Source of the DNA: Actinomadura violacea
GTDB lineage: Bacteria; Actinomycetota; Actinomycetes; Streptosporangiales; Streptosporangiaceae
NCBI RefSeq assembly: GCF_017573465.1
Contig: NZ_JAGEPF010000001.1
Coordinates: 248,001 to 312,000 of the forward strand
Direction of reading: 5' to 3'
DNA: 64,000 nt
Shown here: positions 25,658-34,391 of the stretch, in pieces
Layout: each line of letters begins with the position of its first letter
Numbering within the stretch: the first letter of the stretch is position 1
The notes under the pieces: generated by a model
Database searches by the model: none
The model's input: only the letters and a program-made list of their open reading frames with translations
What the model was told of the DNA's origin: nothing
Made by a program: the position numbers and the translations under genes

Positions 25658-26520
25658 CCCTGACGATCCCCGCACTGCGCGCGCGCGGCGCGAAACGGCG
25701 GCGCCGCCGTCCGCTGGCCGTCACGCTCGCGATCGCGTTCCTGCTGGCCGCCGCCGCCACCGGCGCGCTCGCCCCGCTGCTCGCGCCGCACTCGCCGGAC
25801 GCCACGAGCCTGCTCGACTCGCTCGCGCCGCCCGGCACCGCCGGCCACCTGCTCGGCACCGACTCCACCGGCCGCGACGTGCTGTCCCGGCTGATGTACG
25901 GGGCGCGGCTGTCGCTGCTCGCGCCGCTCGGCGTGGTGCTGCTGTCCGGTGTCCTCGGGACCGCGCTCGGGCTGCTCGCCGCCCGCGCCGGCGGCTGGGT
26001 GGACGCCGTCCTGTCCCGCCTCATGGACATCGTGTTCGCGTTCCCGAGCCTGCTGCTCGCGATGCTGGTCGTCGCCGTGTTCGGGCCCGGGCTGACCGCC
26101 CCGATCTGCGCGCTCGCCGTCAGCTACACGCCGTTCCTCGGACGCGTCGTCCGGAGCGTCGCCATACAGGAGGGCGCCCGCCCGTACATGGAGAGCTACC
26201 GCGCCATGGGCTTCGGCGAGCTGCGGACGACCGTCCGGCACCTGCTGCCGAACATGACGCCGGTGCTGCTCGCGCAGAGCGCGCTGTCGTTCGGCTACGC
26301 GATGGTCGACCTGGCGTCGCTGTCCTACCTCGGGCTCGGCGTCCGCCCGCCCGCCGCCGACTGGGGCTCGATGATCAGCCAGGCGCAGAGCGCGATCCTG
26401 CAGGGCGCGCCGGGGAGCGGGCTGATCCCCGGCGTCGCCGTGCTGCTCACCGTCGTCAGCGTGAACGTGCTGGGCGAGCACATCGGCGGGTCCATCGCGA
26501 GGAGAGGGGAGGGGACGTGA
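25654..26520 (+). CDS. ABC transporter permease, DppC type
   Basis: A 288-residue permease. It has the N-terminal OppC/DppC feature GHLLGTDSTGRDVLSRLMYG before the membrane helices, and an EAA loop at YMESYRAMGFGELRTTVRHLL (read in parts). The C-terminus SYLGLGVRPPAADWGSMI is diagnostic of the subfamily. ATG 25654 overlaps the preceding stop as ATGA, and its own end overlaps the ATPase start (GTGA). Partner of the 24695 permease. Confidence 0.94.
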   Translation: MTLTIPALRARGAKRRRRRPLAVTLAIAFLLAAAATGALAPLLAPHSPDATSLLDSLAPPGTAGHLLGTDSTGRDVLSRLMYGARLSLLAPLGVVLLSGVLGTALGLLAARAGGWVDAVLSRLMDIVFAFPSLLLAMLVVAVFGPGLTAPICALAVSYTPFLGRVVRSVAIQEGARPYMESYRAMGFGELRTTVRHLLPNMTPVLLAQSALSFGYAMVDLASLSYLGLGVRPPAADWGSMISQAQSAILQGAPGSGLIPGVAVLLTVVSVNVLGEHIGGSIARRGEGT

Positions 26521-27512
26521 CCGTGCTGGAGAAGGAGTCCGCGATCCGGCCGGACGCGCTCGGGATCGACGGGCTGACGCTCGGGATCGGTTCCGGGGCG
26601 AGCGCCGTTCCGCTGCTGGACGGCGTGACGGTGCGGGTGGGGCGCGGCGAGACGGTCGGGCTGGTCGGCGAGTCCGGGTCGGGGAAGTCGCTGACGGCCC
26701 GCGCCGCGCTCGGCATGTTCCCGCGCGGCGCGCGCGCCACCGGGGCGGTGACGGTCGCCGGCGTCGACGTGCTCGCCGCCGGCCGCGCCGCGCTGCGCGA
26801 CCTGCGCCGCACCCGCGCGTCGATGATCTTCCAGGACCCGCGCGCCGCCATCAACCCGGTGCGCCGCGTCGGCGACTACCTCACCGAGGGGTTGCGCGCG
26901 CGCGGCGTGCCGTCCCGCGAAGCCGCCGCCACCGCGCTGGAGCTGCTGGAACAGGTCGGCATCCGGGACCCGCGCGGCGCGCTGCGGCGCCACCCGCACG
27001 AGTTCTCCGGCGGCATGCTACAGCGCGTCGTCATCGCCGGCGCGCTGTCCACCGAACCCGACGTGCTGCTCGCCGACGAGCCGACGACCGCGCTCGACGT
27101 CACCACGCAGGCCGAGGTCATCGCCCTGCTGAAGGAGATGCAGCGCACCCGCGGCACCGGGATGCTGTTCGTCACCCACGACCTCGACCTCGCCGCCGCC
27201 ATCTGCGACCGCGTCTACGTCATGTACGCGGGACGGATCGTCGAGGAGGCCGCCGGCACCGCGCTGTTCTCCGCCCCCGCGCACCCCTACACGAAGGCGC
27301 TGCTGGAGGCGAGCCCGCCCGTGCACGGCGACCGCACCGAGATCAAGGCGATCAAGGGACGGCCCCGGTCGCTCGCCGAGGCGCCGTCCGGCTGCGCGTT
27401 CCGCGACCGCTGCCCGCTCGCCGGCGACGACTGCGCCGCGTCCGTGCCCGCCACGCGCGCGCACGGGACGTCCGCCGTCGCGTGCGTCCGTCCCGAGGAG
27501 GTGGCGCGATGA
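26517..27512 (+). CDS. ABC transporter ATP-binding protein, DppD/OppD type
   Basis: A 331-residue ATPase with Walker A VGESGSGKSLTAR, signature FSGGMLQRVVIA, Walker B LLADEPTTALD and the His switch FVTHDLDLAAAI. The C-terminal oligopeptide/dipeptide extension with spaced cysteines (GCAFRDRCPLAGDDCAA) matches the Cys-rich tail that in several Dpp/Opp ATPases holds an iron-sulfur cluster. GTG 26517 overlaps the preceding stop. One of two ATPases powering the importer. Confidence 0.95.
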   Translation: MTVLEKESAIRPDALGIDGLTLGIGSGASAVPLLDGVTVRVGRGETVGLVGESGSGKSLTARAALGMFPRGARATGAVTVAGVDVLAAGRAALRDLRRTRASMIFQDPRAAINPVRRVGDYLTEGLRARGVPSREAAATALELLEQVGIRDPRGALRRHPHEFSGGMLQRVVIAGALSTEPDVLLADEPTTALDVTTQAEVIALLKEMQRTRGTGMLFVTHDLDLAAAICDRVYVMYAGRIVEEAAGTALFSAPAHPYTKALLEASPPVHGDRTEIKAIKGRPRSLAEAPSGCAFRDRCPLAGDDCAASVPATRAHGTSAVACVRPEEVAR

Positions 27513-28327
27513 CGTCCGAGACGCCCGTGCTGAGCGTGTCGTCGCTGGTCAAGAGGTTCGGGGACGTCACCGCCGTGGACGGCGTCGGGTTCGAGCTGAT
27601 GCCCGGCGCGTCCCTCGGCATCGTCGGCGAGTCCGGCTCCGGCAAGACGACCACCGCCCGGATCCTCGCCGGCCTCGACGAACCCACGTCCGGCACCGTG
27701 CTGCTCGCGGGCGAGCCCGTCACCGGGCGGTCCCGGCGCGCCCGGCTGCACCGCGCCCGCCTCCTCCAGATGATCTTCCAGGACCCGTACGGGTCGTTCG
27801 ACCCCCGGCAGACCATCGCCGAGTCCGTCGCCGAGCCGATCCGGCTGCACCTGCCGGACCTGTCCGGCGCGGACCGGCGGGCCCGCGTCGCCGAACTGCT
27901 CGACCAGGTCGGCCTCAGCGAGCGCGCCGGCGGCTCGCCGCCCCGCGAGCTGTCCGGCGGCCAGCGGCAGCGCGCCGCGATCGCCCGCGCGCTCGGCATC
28001 CGGCCGCGCGTCCTCGTCCTGGACGAGGCGGTCGCCGCGCTCGACGTGTCCATCCAGGCGCAGATCCTCACCCTGCTCGACTCGCTGCGCCGCGACACCG
28101 GCATCGCCTACGTCTTCGTCTCCCACGACCTCGCCGTCGTCCGCCACATCACCGACACCGCCGTCGTGATGCGGCACGGCCGCATCGTCGAGCGCGGCGA
28201 CACCGAGACGATCCTGCGCGACCCGCAGCACCCCTACACCCGCCTGCTCCTCGACTCGATCCCCGTGCCCGGCTGGGACCTCGACCGCGTGGCCCGCGAC
28301 CGCCGCGCCCTCGACGCGTCCCGCTGA
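27509..28327 (+). CDS. ABC transporter ATP-binding protein, DppF/OppF type
   Basis: A 272-residue ATPase with Walker A VGESGSGKTTTAR, Q-loop MIFQDPYGSFDPRQT, signature LSGGQRQRAAIA and switch VSHDLAVVRHI. The block after Walker B reads DEAVAALD where most relatives have DEPVSALD. The usual C-terminal Cys-rich tail is short here. ATG 27509 overlaps the stop of the first ATPase. It completes the SBP-permease-permease-ATPase-ATPase set; the CocE-type hydrolase follows after 27 bases and is probably co-transcribed. Confidence 0.95.
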   Translation: MTSETPVLSVSSLVKRFGDVTAVDGVGFELMPGASLGIVGESGSGKTTTARILAGLDEPTSGTVLLAGEPVTGRSRRARLHRARLLQMIFQDPYGSFDPRQTIAESVAEPIRLHLPDLSGADRRARVAELLDQVGLSERAGGSPPRELSGGQRQRAAIARALGIRPRVLVLDEAVAALDVSIQAQILTLLDSLRRDTGIAYVFVSHDLAVVRHITDTAVVMRHGRIVERGDTETILRDPQHPYTRLLLDSIPVPGWDLDRVARDRRALDASR

Positions 28328-28354
28328 GCCCCCCGAACCCCTTCCGGAGAACAC

Positions 28355-29959
28355 GTGCTGAACATCGAACGGGTCGGCCCTGCCGCCGTGCCCGCCGACG
28401 CCGACCAGGCCATGGTCCCCATGCGGGACGGTGTCCGGCTGGCCGCCGACCTCTACCGCGCCCCCTCGGCCCCGCCGGGGCCGGTCGTCCTCATCCGGCT
28501 CCCTTACGACAAGGACGGCGCCTACTGCTTCATGCCGCTGATCGGACGCTACTTCGCGGCGCGCGGCTACACGGCCGTCGTCCAGGACGTCCGGGGCAAG
28601 TACCGGTCCGAGGGCGCCACCGAATTCGCCGTCCACGAGGTCGACGACGGCTACGACACCATCCAATGGGTCACCGAACAGCCCTGGTGCAACGGCGACG
28701 TCGTCATGTGGGGCGATTCCTACTACGGCTACACCGCCATCGCCGCCGCGATAAGCGAGCATCCTTCCCTGCGCGCCATCGCGCCCCGCGTCACGGGCTC
28801 ACAGCTGTCCACCGTCCTGGACTACGGCGACGGCACATTCGACGTCGAGCAGACCAGCCGGAAAGTGTACTTCGCCACCCACTACGTGGACGCCGACCGC
28901 TACGAATGGGAGCCCGACTGGACGCGCCGCCCGCTCCGCGCGCCCTTCGACGACTTCTTCTCCCGGATCGGGAAACGCTCAGCGAACTTCGACGCGGAGT
29001 TCTCCGGCGAATCCCCGTTCGTCCCGCCGCCGGTGAAGGCGCTCGTCGAAAGCCGGCCCGTCCCCGCGCTCTACACGATCGGCTGGTTCGACAACTGCGC
29101 GATCTGGTCCTGGCACGACGTCCGGGCGCTGTCGCGCTCCGCGGGCTGGGCCTCCCACCTGCGGCTCCGGCTGGAGGCCATCGACCACGAGAACTACCGC
29201 CTGCGCGACGCGCCCATCGCCCCGTCCGACGACCACGCCGGCGACCCGGCCGCGCTGGACCGGATGCTGCCCGGCTACCTCGACCCCGCGATCGAGTTCT
29301 TCGACGCCGTCCTCAACGATTCCGCGGACTCGCTGCCCCGCGTCCGCTACGAGATCTGCCACGGGGACTGGCGGGAAGGCGAGACCTGGCCGCCCCGCGA
29401 CGCCACCGAATTCGAATACTTCCTGACCCCCGAGGGCCTCGCCGGCGAGCCACCACGCTCGCCGAGCACCGTCGAATGGACCCACGACCCGTCCGACCCG
29501 GTCCCGTCCCAGGGCGCGAACCCTTTCGCCGCCCTCTTCGACCGATCCGACCTCAACGAAATCGGCGACCGCGACGACGTCCTCCGCTTCACCGGACCCG
29601 CCGTCACCGAGGACACCGACCTCCTCGGCGCCGTGACACTGACGCTCTCCGCACCGACCGGGACGCACGTCCACGCCCGCCTGCTCGACCTCGCAGACGG
29701 CGCCGCATTCCTCATCGCCAAAGGTCAGCTGCATTTCGACGCGCCGCGCGCCACCGCCGTCCTCGACCTCCAGCACGTCGCCTACCGGCTCCGCGCCGGC
29801 CACCGCCTCGTCCTCGACGTCATGAGCAGCGACTTCCCCGAATACGTCCCGGACGGCGACCCGTGGACGACCCCGCCGGGCCCGCCCGCCCCCAGGCAGA
29901 TCACACTCGGCGGCCCGGCCCCGTCCCGCCTCCACATAGGAGGCCCCCCGCTCAACTGA
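28355..29959 (+). CDS. CocE/NonD-family hydrolase (X-Pro dipeptidyl-peptidase S15-like)
   Basis: A 534-residue serine hydrolase. The catalytic domain starts AMVPMRDGVRLAADLYRA. The nucleophile elbow is WGDSYYGYTA (GxSYxG) and the helical lid follows. The C-terminal beta-jelly-roll (LRFTGPAVTEDTDLLGAVTL; YRLRAGHRLVLDVMSSDFPE) is that of PepX_C. Relatives include cocaine esterase, glutaryl-7-ACA acylase and alpha-amino-acid ester hydrolase. GTG 28355 has CCGGAG 7 bases upstream. Downstream of a Dpp-type importer it may cleave the imported ester or amide. No signal peptide is visible. Its end overlaps the convergent small gene by 8 bases. Confidence 0.9.
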   Translation: MLNIERVGPAAVPADADQAMVPMRDGVRLAADLYRAPSAPPGPVVLIRLPYDKDGAYCFMPLIGRYFAARGYTAVVQDVRGKYRSEGATEFAVHEVDDGYDTIQWVTEQPWCNGDVVMWGDSYYGYTAIAAAISEHPSLRAIAPRVTGSQLSTVLDYGDGTFDVEQTSRKVYFATHYVDADRYEWEPDWTRRPLRAPFDDFFSRIGKRSANFDAEFSGESPFVPPPVKALVESRPVPALYTIGWFDNCAIWSWHDVRALSRSAGWASHLRLRLEAIDHENYRLRDAPIAPSDDHAGDPAALDRMLPGYLDPAIEFFDAVLNDSADSLPRVRYEICHGDWREGETWPPRDATEFEYFLTPEGLAGEPPRSPSTVEWTHDPSDPVPSQGANPFAALFDRSDLNEIGDRDDVLRFTGPAVTEDTDLLGAVTLTLSAPTGTHVHARLLDLADGAAFLIAKGQLHFDAPRATAVLDLQHVAYRLRAGHRLVLDVMSSDFPEYVPDGDPWTTPPGPPAPRQITLGGPAPSRLHIGGPPLN

Positions 29960-30323
29960 TGTTCAGATCGCCGTTGACGTCGCGGAGCTGGATGACCTTC
30001 TCCGCGTTGCCGTTGAACGTATTGATGACGGCGTCGTCGGACGCCTCGGCCCGCGTCTGGGCATGGTTCCAGACCGCCTCCAGCTCGCCGCGGAACGCGG
30101 GATCCTCGTCCAGCAGACGCCGCACGGCGCCCTCCAGCAGCGGGATCCCGCCGGCGTCCTCGGCGGCCCTGGCCAGGGCGTCCTCGTCCGACGCGCGTCC
30201 GCGGAACCGCTCGCGGACGCGCCGCGACAGCTCGGCGACGGCGGCGCGCACCGGTTCCCCGGCGACTTCGACGGCTTTGCCGGCCATCGCCGTGGCGATG
30301 GCAAGGGTCATCGGATCGCTCAC
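29952..30323 (-). CDS. Small helical protein with C-terminal amyloid-signalling-type motif (putative cell-death effector)
   Basis: A 123-residue protein. Residues 5-90 form amphipathic or hydrophobic helices (MTLAIATAMAGKAVEVAGEP onward). Residues 101-122 read NTFNGNAEKVIQ then LRDVNGDLNI. The block N-x-F-x-G-x-A-x-x-V-[IV]-Q recurs with identical spacing at residues 10-21 of the divergent NB-ARC/TPR protein (30466-32637). It resembles the RHIM-like bacterial amyloid signalling sequences known from paired NLR and effector genes, where the effector carries an N-terminal helical (Bell, HeLo-like) membrane-attack domain. Inferred role: membrane-active effector triggered by templated aggregation. 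GTG 30323 is used; ATG 30311 is possible. Confidence 0.72.
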   Translation of the reverse strand: MSDPMTLAIATAMAGKAVEVAGEPVRAAVAELSRRVRERFRGRASDEDALARAAEDAGGIPLLEGAVRRLLDEDPAFRGELEAVWNHAQTRAEASDDAVINTFNGNAEKVIQLRDVNGDLNIS

Positions 30324-30465
30324 CGCCCCAGTCCACCACGCGCCACCGCCGCCCGCCCAGAGCCGGTGGAAAATCGTCGGCGGCTGCTGGCAGACTCGGC
30401 GTGCGGCCCGCACTCGCGCCGCGCCCAAGAGAACACGACGCCTCGATCCCGCGGACGGTGCCGGA

Positions 30466-32637
30466 GTGGCCGACGACCAGCACGGTGACGCCAACCGCTT
30501 CGAGGGGCATGCCCGCAACGTCGTCCAGGCGCAGCGCGTCGAGGTGATGAACGTCTACGGCGCGCACGAGGACCCGCCCGACCCGCCGTACGCGCTGCCG
30601 CCCCCGCCGAGCCGGTTCCAGGACCGGGCGCCGCTGCTGCGGCTCGCGAGCGAGGCGGCGTCCGCCGACCGTCCCGGCGGCGAACCCGCGGTGATCATCG
30701 TGGCGGGGCTGCGCGGGGTCGGGAAGACGGCGATGGCCGTGCACTGGGCGGGCCTGGAGCGCGAGCGGTTCCCCGACGGGCTGCTGTACGCCGACCTCGG
30801 CGGCGGGCTGTCGCGGCGGGGCCTCGGCGGCGGCCTGGGCGAGACGGCGACGTCCCTGCTGGAGCAGCTCGGCGTGTCCGGTGAGCACCTGCCGCGCTCC
30901 GACCAGGGCAGGCTCGCGCTGCTGCGGACGCGGCTCGCCCGCCGCAAGGTGTTCCTGCTGCTCGACAACGCGCGGCTGCCCGGCGAGGTGGAGCGGCTGC
31001 TGCCGCCGTCGCCGGGCAGCGTCGTGTTCGTGACGACCGACGGCGCGCTGTCCGAGGTCGGCGACCTCGCCGGGCGGCACGGCGCCGAGGTGATCCTGCT
31101 GCGCGAGCTGTCCGAGCGCGACGGCCTGGCACTGCTGCGCGCCCTCGTCGGCGACGAGACCGTCGACCGGGACGTCGAGGGCGCGCGGGCGCTGCTGCGG
31201 GTCTGCGGCGGCTGGCCGCTGGCGATCCGGCTGGCGGCGGGACGGCTCAAGGTCCGCCGCGGGACGCGTCTCGCCGACCTCGCGGCGCGCCTCGAGGCGG
31301 CACGGGACGGGACAGGGGGCGGCCCGCGTCCCGCCCCGCACGGGGAATGGACCGTGCACGTGCTGGGCGACGAGGTCTACGCGGAGATGCCGGACGAGCT
31401 GCGCCGCGCGTACCGGCTGCTGAGCCTGCATCCGCGCGGCGGCGACCGGCCGACGCCGGTGCCGGGCGGCGAGCGCGGGCCCGCGCTGCGGTTCGGGACG
31501 GGCGCGGCGGCGGCGCTGCTCGGCGTCCCCGAACCGGACGCCGCCGACCTCCTGGACGCTCTCGTCGACCGGCACGTCCTCGACGAGGACGCCGGACGGT
31601 ACCTGTTCCCCGACCTCATCCGCGCGCACGCGCGGAACCTGGCGGACGGCGAGGACGAGGCCGGCGCCGCGGTCCGCCGGGTGTCCGACTGGTACCTGCG
31701 GGCCGCCGTCCAGGCCGACCTGGCGGTCAACGCGCACCGGCCGACCAGCGGGCCCGTCTTCCGGGAGCTGCGCGGCGCGCCGTCCCCGTACGGGACGGGC
31801 CGCGCGGCGGTGAGCGCGGCGCTCGCCTGGCTGTCCGCCGAGCACCGCAACCTGTGCGCCGTCGTCCAGCACGCCGGGGACCGCGGATGGCACGGGCTCG
31901 TCTGGCAGCTGTGCGAGGCGCTGTGGGGCTTCTACTTCTCGCTCAAGCACTACGACCAGTGGATCGAGACGCATCGGATCGGGCTGCGCGCGGCGGAGGA
32001 GCTCGGCGACCCGGCGGCCCGGTTCCGGATGGGCGTCCAGCTCGGCCGGGCCCTGTACGAGACGCGGCGGTTCCGGGAGGCGCACGAGGTGCTGGAACGC
32101 ACCCTGGAGATCACCGCCGATCCGCTCGACCGGGCGACCGTCCTTGAGTTCATCGGCCGCGCCCACCAGGACGCCGGCGACCCCGAACGCGCCCTCGACT
32201 ACCTCCGGCAGTCCTGCGACCTGGAGGAACGGCACGACCGGCCGCGCGGCGTCGCGATCAAGCTGCATCACATCGGCCGCGCCCGGCACGCGCTCGGCGA
32301 CGCCGCGGAGGCGCTGCGCTGCCTGCGGCGCGCGCAGTCGCTGTTCGCGGCCGTCCCCGACCCGTACAACGAGGCGCGGGTGCGCGCGACGCTCGGCGCC
32401 CTGCACCTGGCGGCGGGCCGGTTCGCCGAGGCCGCCGCGGACCTGGACGCCGCGCTGGAGACGATGCGCGCGGAGGGCCGGACGTTCCAGACCGCGGAGA
32501 TCACCGAGGCGCTGGCGGAGCTCGCCGCGGCGACCGGCGACGCCGGCCGCGCGGCGGAACTGCGGCGCGCGGCGGCCGCCGCGTACGACGCGGTCGGCAG
32601 CCTCAAGGGCGAGGAGTTGCGCAACCCGCCGTCATGA
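30466..32637 (+). CDS. NB-ARC/TPR STAND NTPase (NLR-like) with N-terminal amyloid-type motif
   Basis: A 723-residue signal-transduction ATPase. The N-terminus (residues 10-32) has NRFEGHARNVVQ, matching the small divergent protein's C-terminus. A Pro-rich linker and FQDRAPLL lead into the NB-ARC domain: Walker A GLRGVGKTA at 81-89, Walker B KVFLLLDNA, sensor GSVVFVTTD and GGWPLAIRLAAGRL as the GLPL-like motif. A winged-helix region and about 250 residues of TPR-like helices follow. Such proteins oligomerise on ligand sensing through the repeats and pass a conformational seed to a matching effector. GTG 30466 is the only start just before the motif; its ribosome site is weak. The stop overlaps the next, convergent gene by 6 bases. 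Confidence 0.85.
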   Translation: MADDQHGDANRFEGHARNVVQAQRVEVMNVYGAHEDPPDPPYALPPPPSRFQDRAPLLRLASEAASADRPGGEPAVIIVAGLRGVGKTAMAVHWAGLERERFPDGLLYADLGGGLSRRGLGGGLGETATSLLEQLGVSGEHLPRSDQGRLALLRTRLARRKVFLLLDNARLPGEVERLLPPSPGSVVFVTTDGALSEVGDLAGRHGAEVILLRELSERDGLALLRALVGDETVDRDVEGARALLRVCGGWPLAIRLAAGRLKVRRGTRLADLAARLEAARDGTGGGPRPAPHGEWTVHVLGDEVYAEMPDELRRAYRLLSLHPRGGDRPTPVPGGERGPALRFGTGAAAALLGVPEPDAADLLDALVDRHVLDEDAGRYLFPDLIRAHARNLADGEDEAGAAVRRVSDWYLRAAVQADLAVNAHRPTSGPVFRELRGAPSPYGTGRAAVSAALAWLSAEHRNLCAVVQHAGDRGWHGLVWQLCEALWGFYFSLKHYDQWIETHRIGLRAAEELGDPAARFRMGVQLGRALYETRRFREAHEVLERTLEITADPLDRATVLEFIGRAHQDAGDPERALDYLRQSCDLEERHDRPRGVAIKLHHIGRARHALGDAAEALRCLRRAQSLFAAVPDPYNEARVRATLGALHLAAGRFAEAAADLDAALETMRAEGRTFQTAEITEALAELAAATGDAGRAAELRRAAAAAYDAVGSLKGEELRNPPS

Positions 32638-33978
32638 CGCCGCGTCGCAGGTGAACGGCGCGACGACCGTCCCGATGCGGACGGCGAGCCGGGCCGGCAG
32701 CGCGTCCGGCGCGCCTCCCCGGGCCGTCCAGGCCAGCACCGCCGACGCGAGGACGCCCGGGTCCACGTCCGCCGCGGTGCGCAGCACGAGGACCGGCCCG
32801 TCCGGCAGCCGGAGCCGGCACGAGCCGTCCGCGCCGGTCTCCGCGACCGGCGTCCCCGGATCGCCGGCGACGGGGGCGCCGCCTCTGCCGGCTCGCTGTA
32901 TCCGCAGGTCGGCGAGGCCGCGGAGGCGGTGATCGGGCTCGGTGTCGTCCACCACGAGATGCCGGTGCCCGCGCGGCGGCGCCGACCGGAGGTCCGCCAT
33001 CTCGGCGGGCGTCCGCTCGACGGTGAAGACGGCGCGGCCCGGCTCCACCTCCACGGTGACGGCGGCGACGAGCGCGGGCACCTCCCCGTCCTCCCAGCGG
33101 CGCGGCTCCGGCCGCGGCGGCGGCACCGGAAGGACTCTGACCCGCCGGGGCGGCGGATCGAGCCGCATCAGCCGGTACGCGGCCGACCGCAGGATCTCCG
33201 CGGAGCGGCCCTGCTCGGCGAACACCGCGTCCGCCACCTTCGCGCCGCTTCCGGAAACGGCGGAACCGAGCTGCTCGCGAATCCTCGCGTCATCCAGAAA
33301 CGCGCTCTCCTCGCCCAGCCCGGCCATTGCCGTCCCGGCGGCGACCCCTTCCCGGGGAAAGGCACCGAGGAATACCGGACGGCCGAGCGCGGCGGCGTAG
33401 AGCGTGACGGACCCGTGGTCGCCCACCACGGCATCGGAGGCGACCAGTGCGGCCCGCCAGCCCTCGCGCGGCGGGATCAGCAGCATTCCCGCGCGGCGGC
33501 AGTCGGCGAGCCACGCCCGCAACTGCCACGGCCCGGGCTCGTGCCAGGCGTTCGGATGGATCACCGCCGCCACCCGGTACTCGTCGGCGGGCAACTCGGC
33601 GAGCAGCCGCGCCATCAGCTCCGGGCGCCGACCGACCAGGGAGCCTTCTCCCCAGGTCGAGGTCGCCACGACCAGCCGCTGCCCGCCGCGCAGCCCGAGC
33701 GCCGCCCGGTACCGGTCCCGCCACGGGACGCTCGCCGCGAGCCGGTCGAAGCACGGATCACCGGCGACCAGCACCCTGCCGAGCGCCTCGGGGCATTGCT
33801 CGGCGAGCCTTTCCCGCTGCTCCTCATGGGAAAGGACGATGACCGACGGAACGACCTTTCCGTCATGCAGCAGCTGTTCCCGGCTGAGCCCGTAAACCGG
33901 GCCGCCCGGGTTGCGGGTTCCGGGTTCCGGGTTCCGGGTTCCGGGTTCCGGGCAAAATCTTATTGTAACCGGCACCAT
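32632..33978 (-). pseudogene. C-terminal part of a glycerophosphotransferase-like gene, out of frame with its N-terminus
   Basis: This frame encodes the larger portion of a protein resembling actinobacterial CDP-glycerol glycerophosphotransferase/glycosyltransferase-like hypothetical proteins. After the repeats it reads VYGLSREQLLHDGKVVPSVI, then HPNAWHEPGPWQLRAWLADC, IPPREGWRAALVASDAVVGDHGS (in parts) and a C-terminal extension. It has no plausible start of its own except codons inside or beside the heptamer tract. The matching N-terminus (VHSVTSLTRLLDAL, LLNIPHGAGYNK) lies in another frame at 33863-34282. Deleting exactly one 7-base unit joins the frames. So this is either a pseudogene or the OFF phase of a variable gene. 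Confidence 0.75.
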
Positions 33979-34282
33979 GCGGAATGTTCAGCAAAGGCGC
34001 GCGAACGGCATGGAGCGGGCCGCTGCTCGCCGCCGTCATGGCGAGGTCGAATTCCCGCCCCGCGCATTCGTCCCAGCTCAGCGTCCTGGCCTCGATGTCA
34101 CCGAGGAACGCGTCGACGCCGCCCGGGACGGTGGCGCCGGGTATCGCGGTGAACAGCACCCGGACCCGCCGGTCGTCCTCGAACAGGGCGAGCGCGTCGA
34201 GGAGCCGGGTCAGCGACGTCACCGAATGCACGACGGCCAGCACCGACCGGTCCGCGCGTACCGTCGTCCCGTCTCCGGTCAA
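33863..34282 (-). pseudogene. N-terminal part of the same split glycerophosphotransferase-like gene
   Basis: Starting at TTG 34282 (GGAGGG upstream at 11 bases; GTG 34243 is another option), the frame encodes LAVVHSVTSLTRLLDALALF and continues to LLNIPHGAGYNK at the heptamer tract. That end motif (PHGAGYNK) is characteristic of the family and is normally followed by YGLS-type sequence, which here appears only in the other frame. In the present frame translation passes through ILPGTRNPEPGTRNPQPG and stops at 33863, about 30 codons later. It would yield a truncated protein of about 139 residues. Confidence 0.72.
33907..33952. repeat. Heptanucleotide tandem repeat (CGGGTTC) inside a coding region
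   Basis: The plus strand has CGGGTTG followed by five exact copies of CGGGTTC (33914-33948) and a partial CGGG, so six 7-base units plus four bases. On the coding (minus) strand it reads as GAACCCG repeats, giving a seven-residue period (PGTRNPE). Seven is not a multiple of three, so each gain or loss shifts the frame. With six units the gene is split; with five units it is continuous. This is the architecture of a slipped-strand contingency locus. Confidence 0.9.
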
Positions 34283-34391
34283 CGTCGGTGCATCCCTCCG
34301 TCCGCGCGGTCCCTGGCCCGGACACTCTATCCCGGCAAACCGGCACAACAAGGACGGATGCGGGCTCCGTTCCGGAGCCCGCACGCACCCC

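Noticed and set aside
28666..30465. Possible 600-residue N-terminal extension of the NB-ARC protein through the CocE gene
   Set aside because: The extension overlaps a clear hydrolase in another frame and is an Arg/Pro-rich low-complexity sequence. The amyloid-type motif is expected at the very N-terminus.
33907..33952. CRISPR-like array
   Set aside because: Units are 7 bases in direct tandem with no spacers, and no cas genes are present; it is a simple-sequence repeat.
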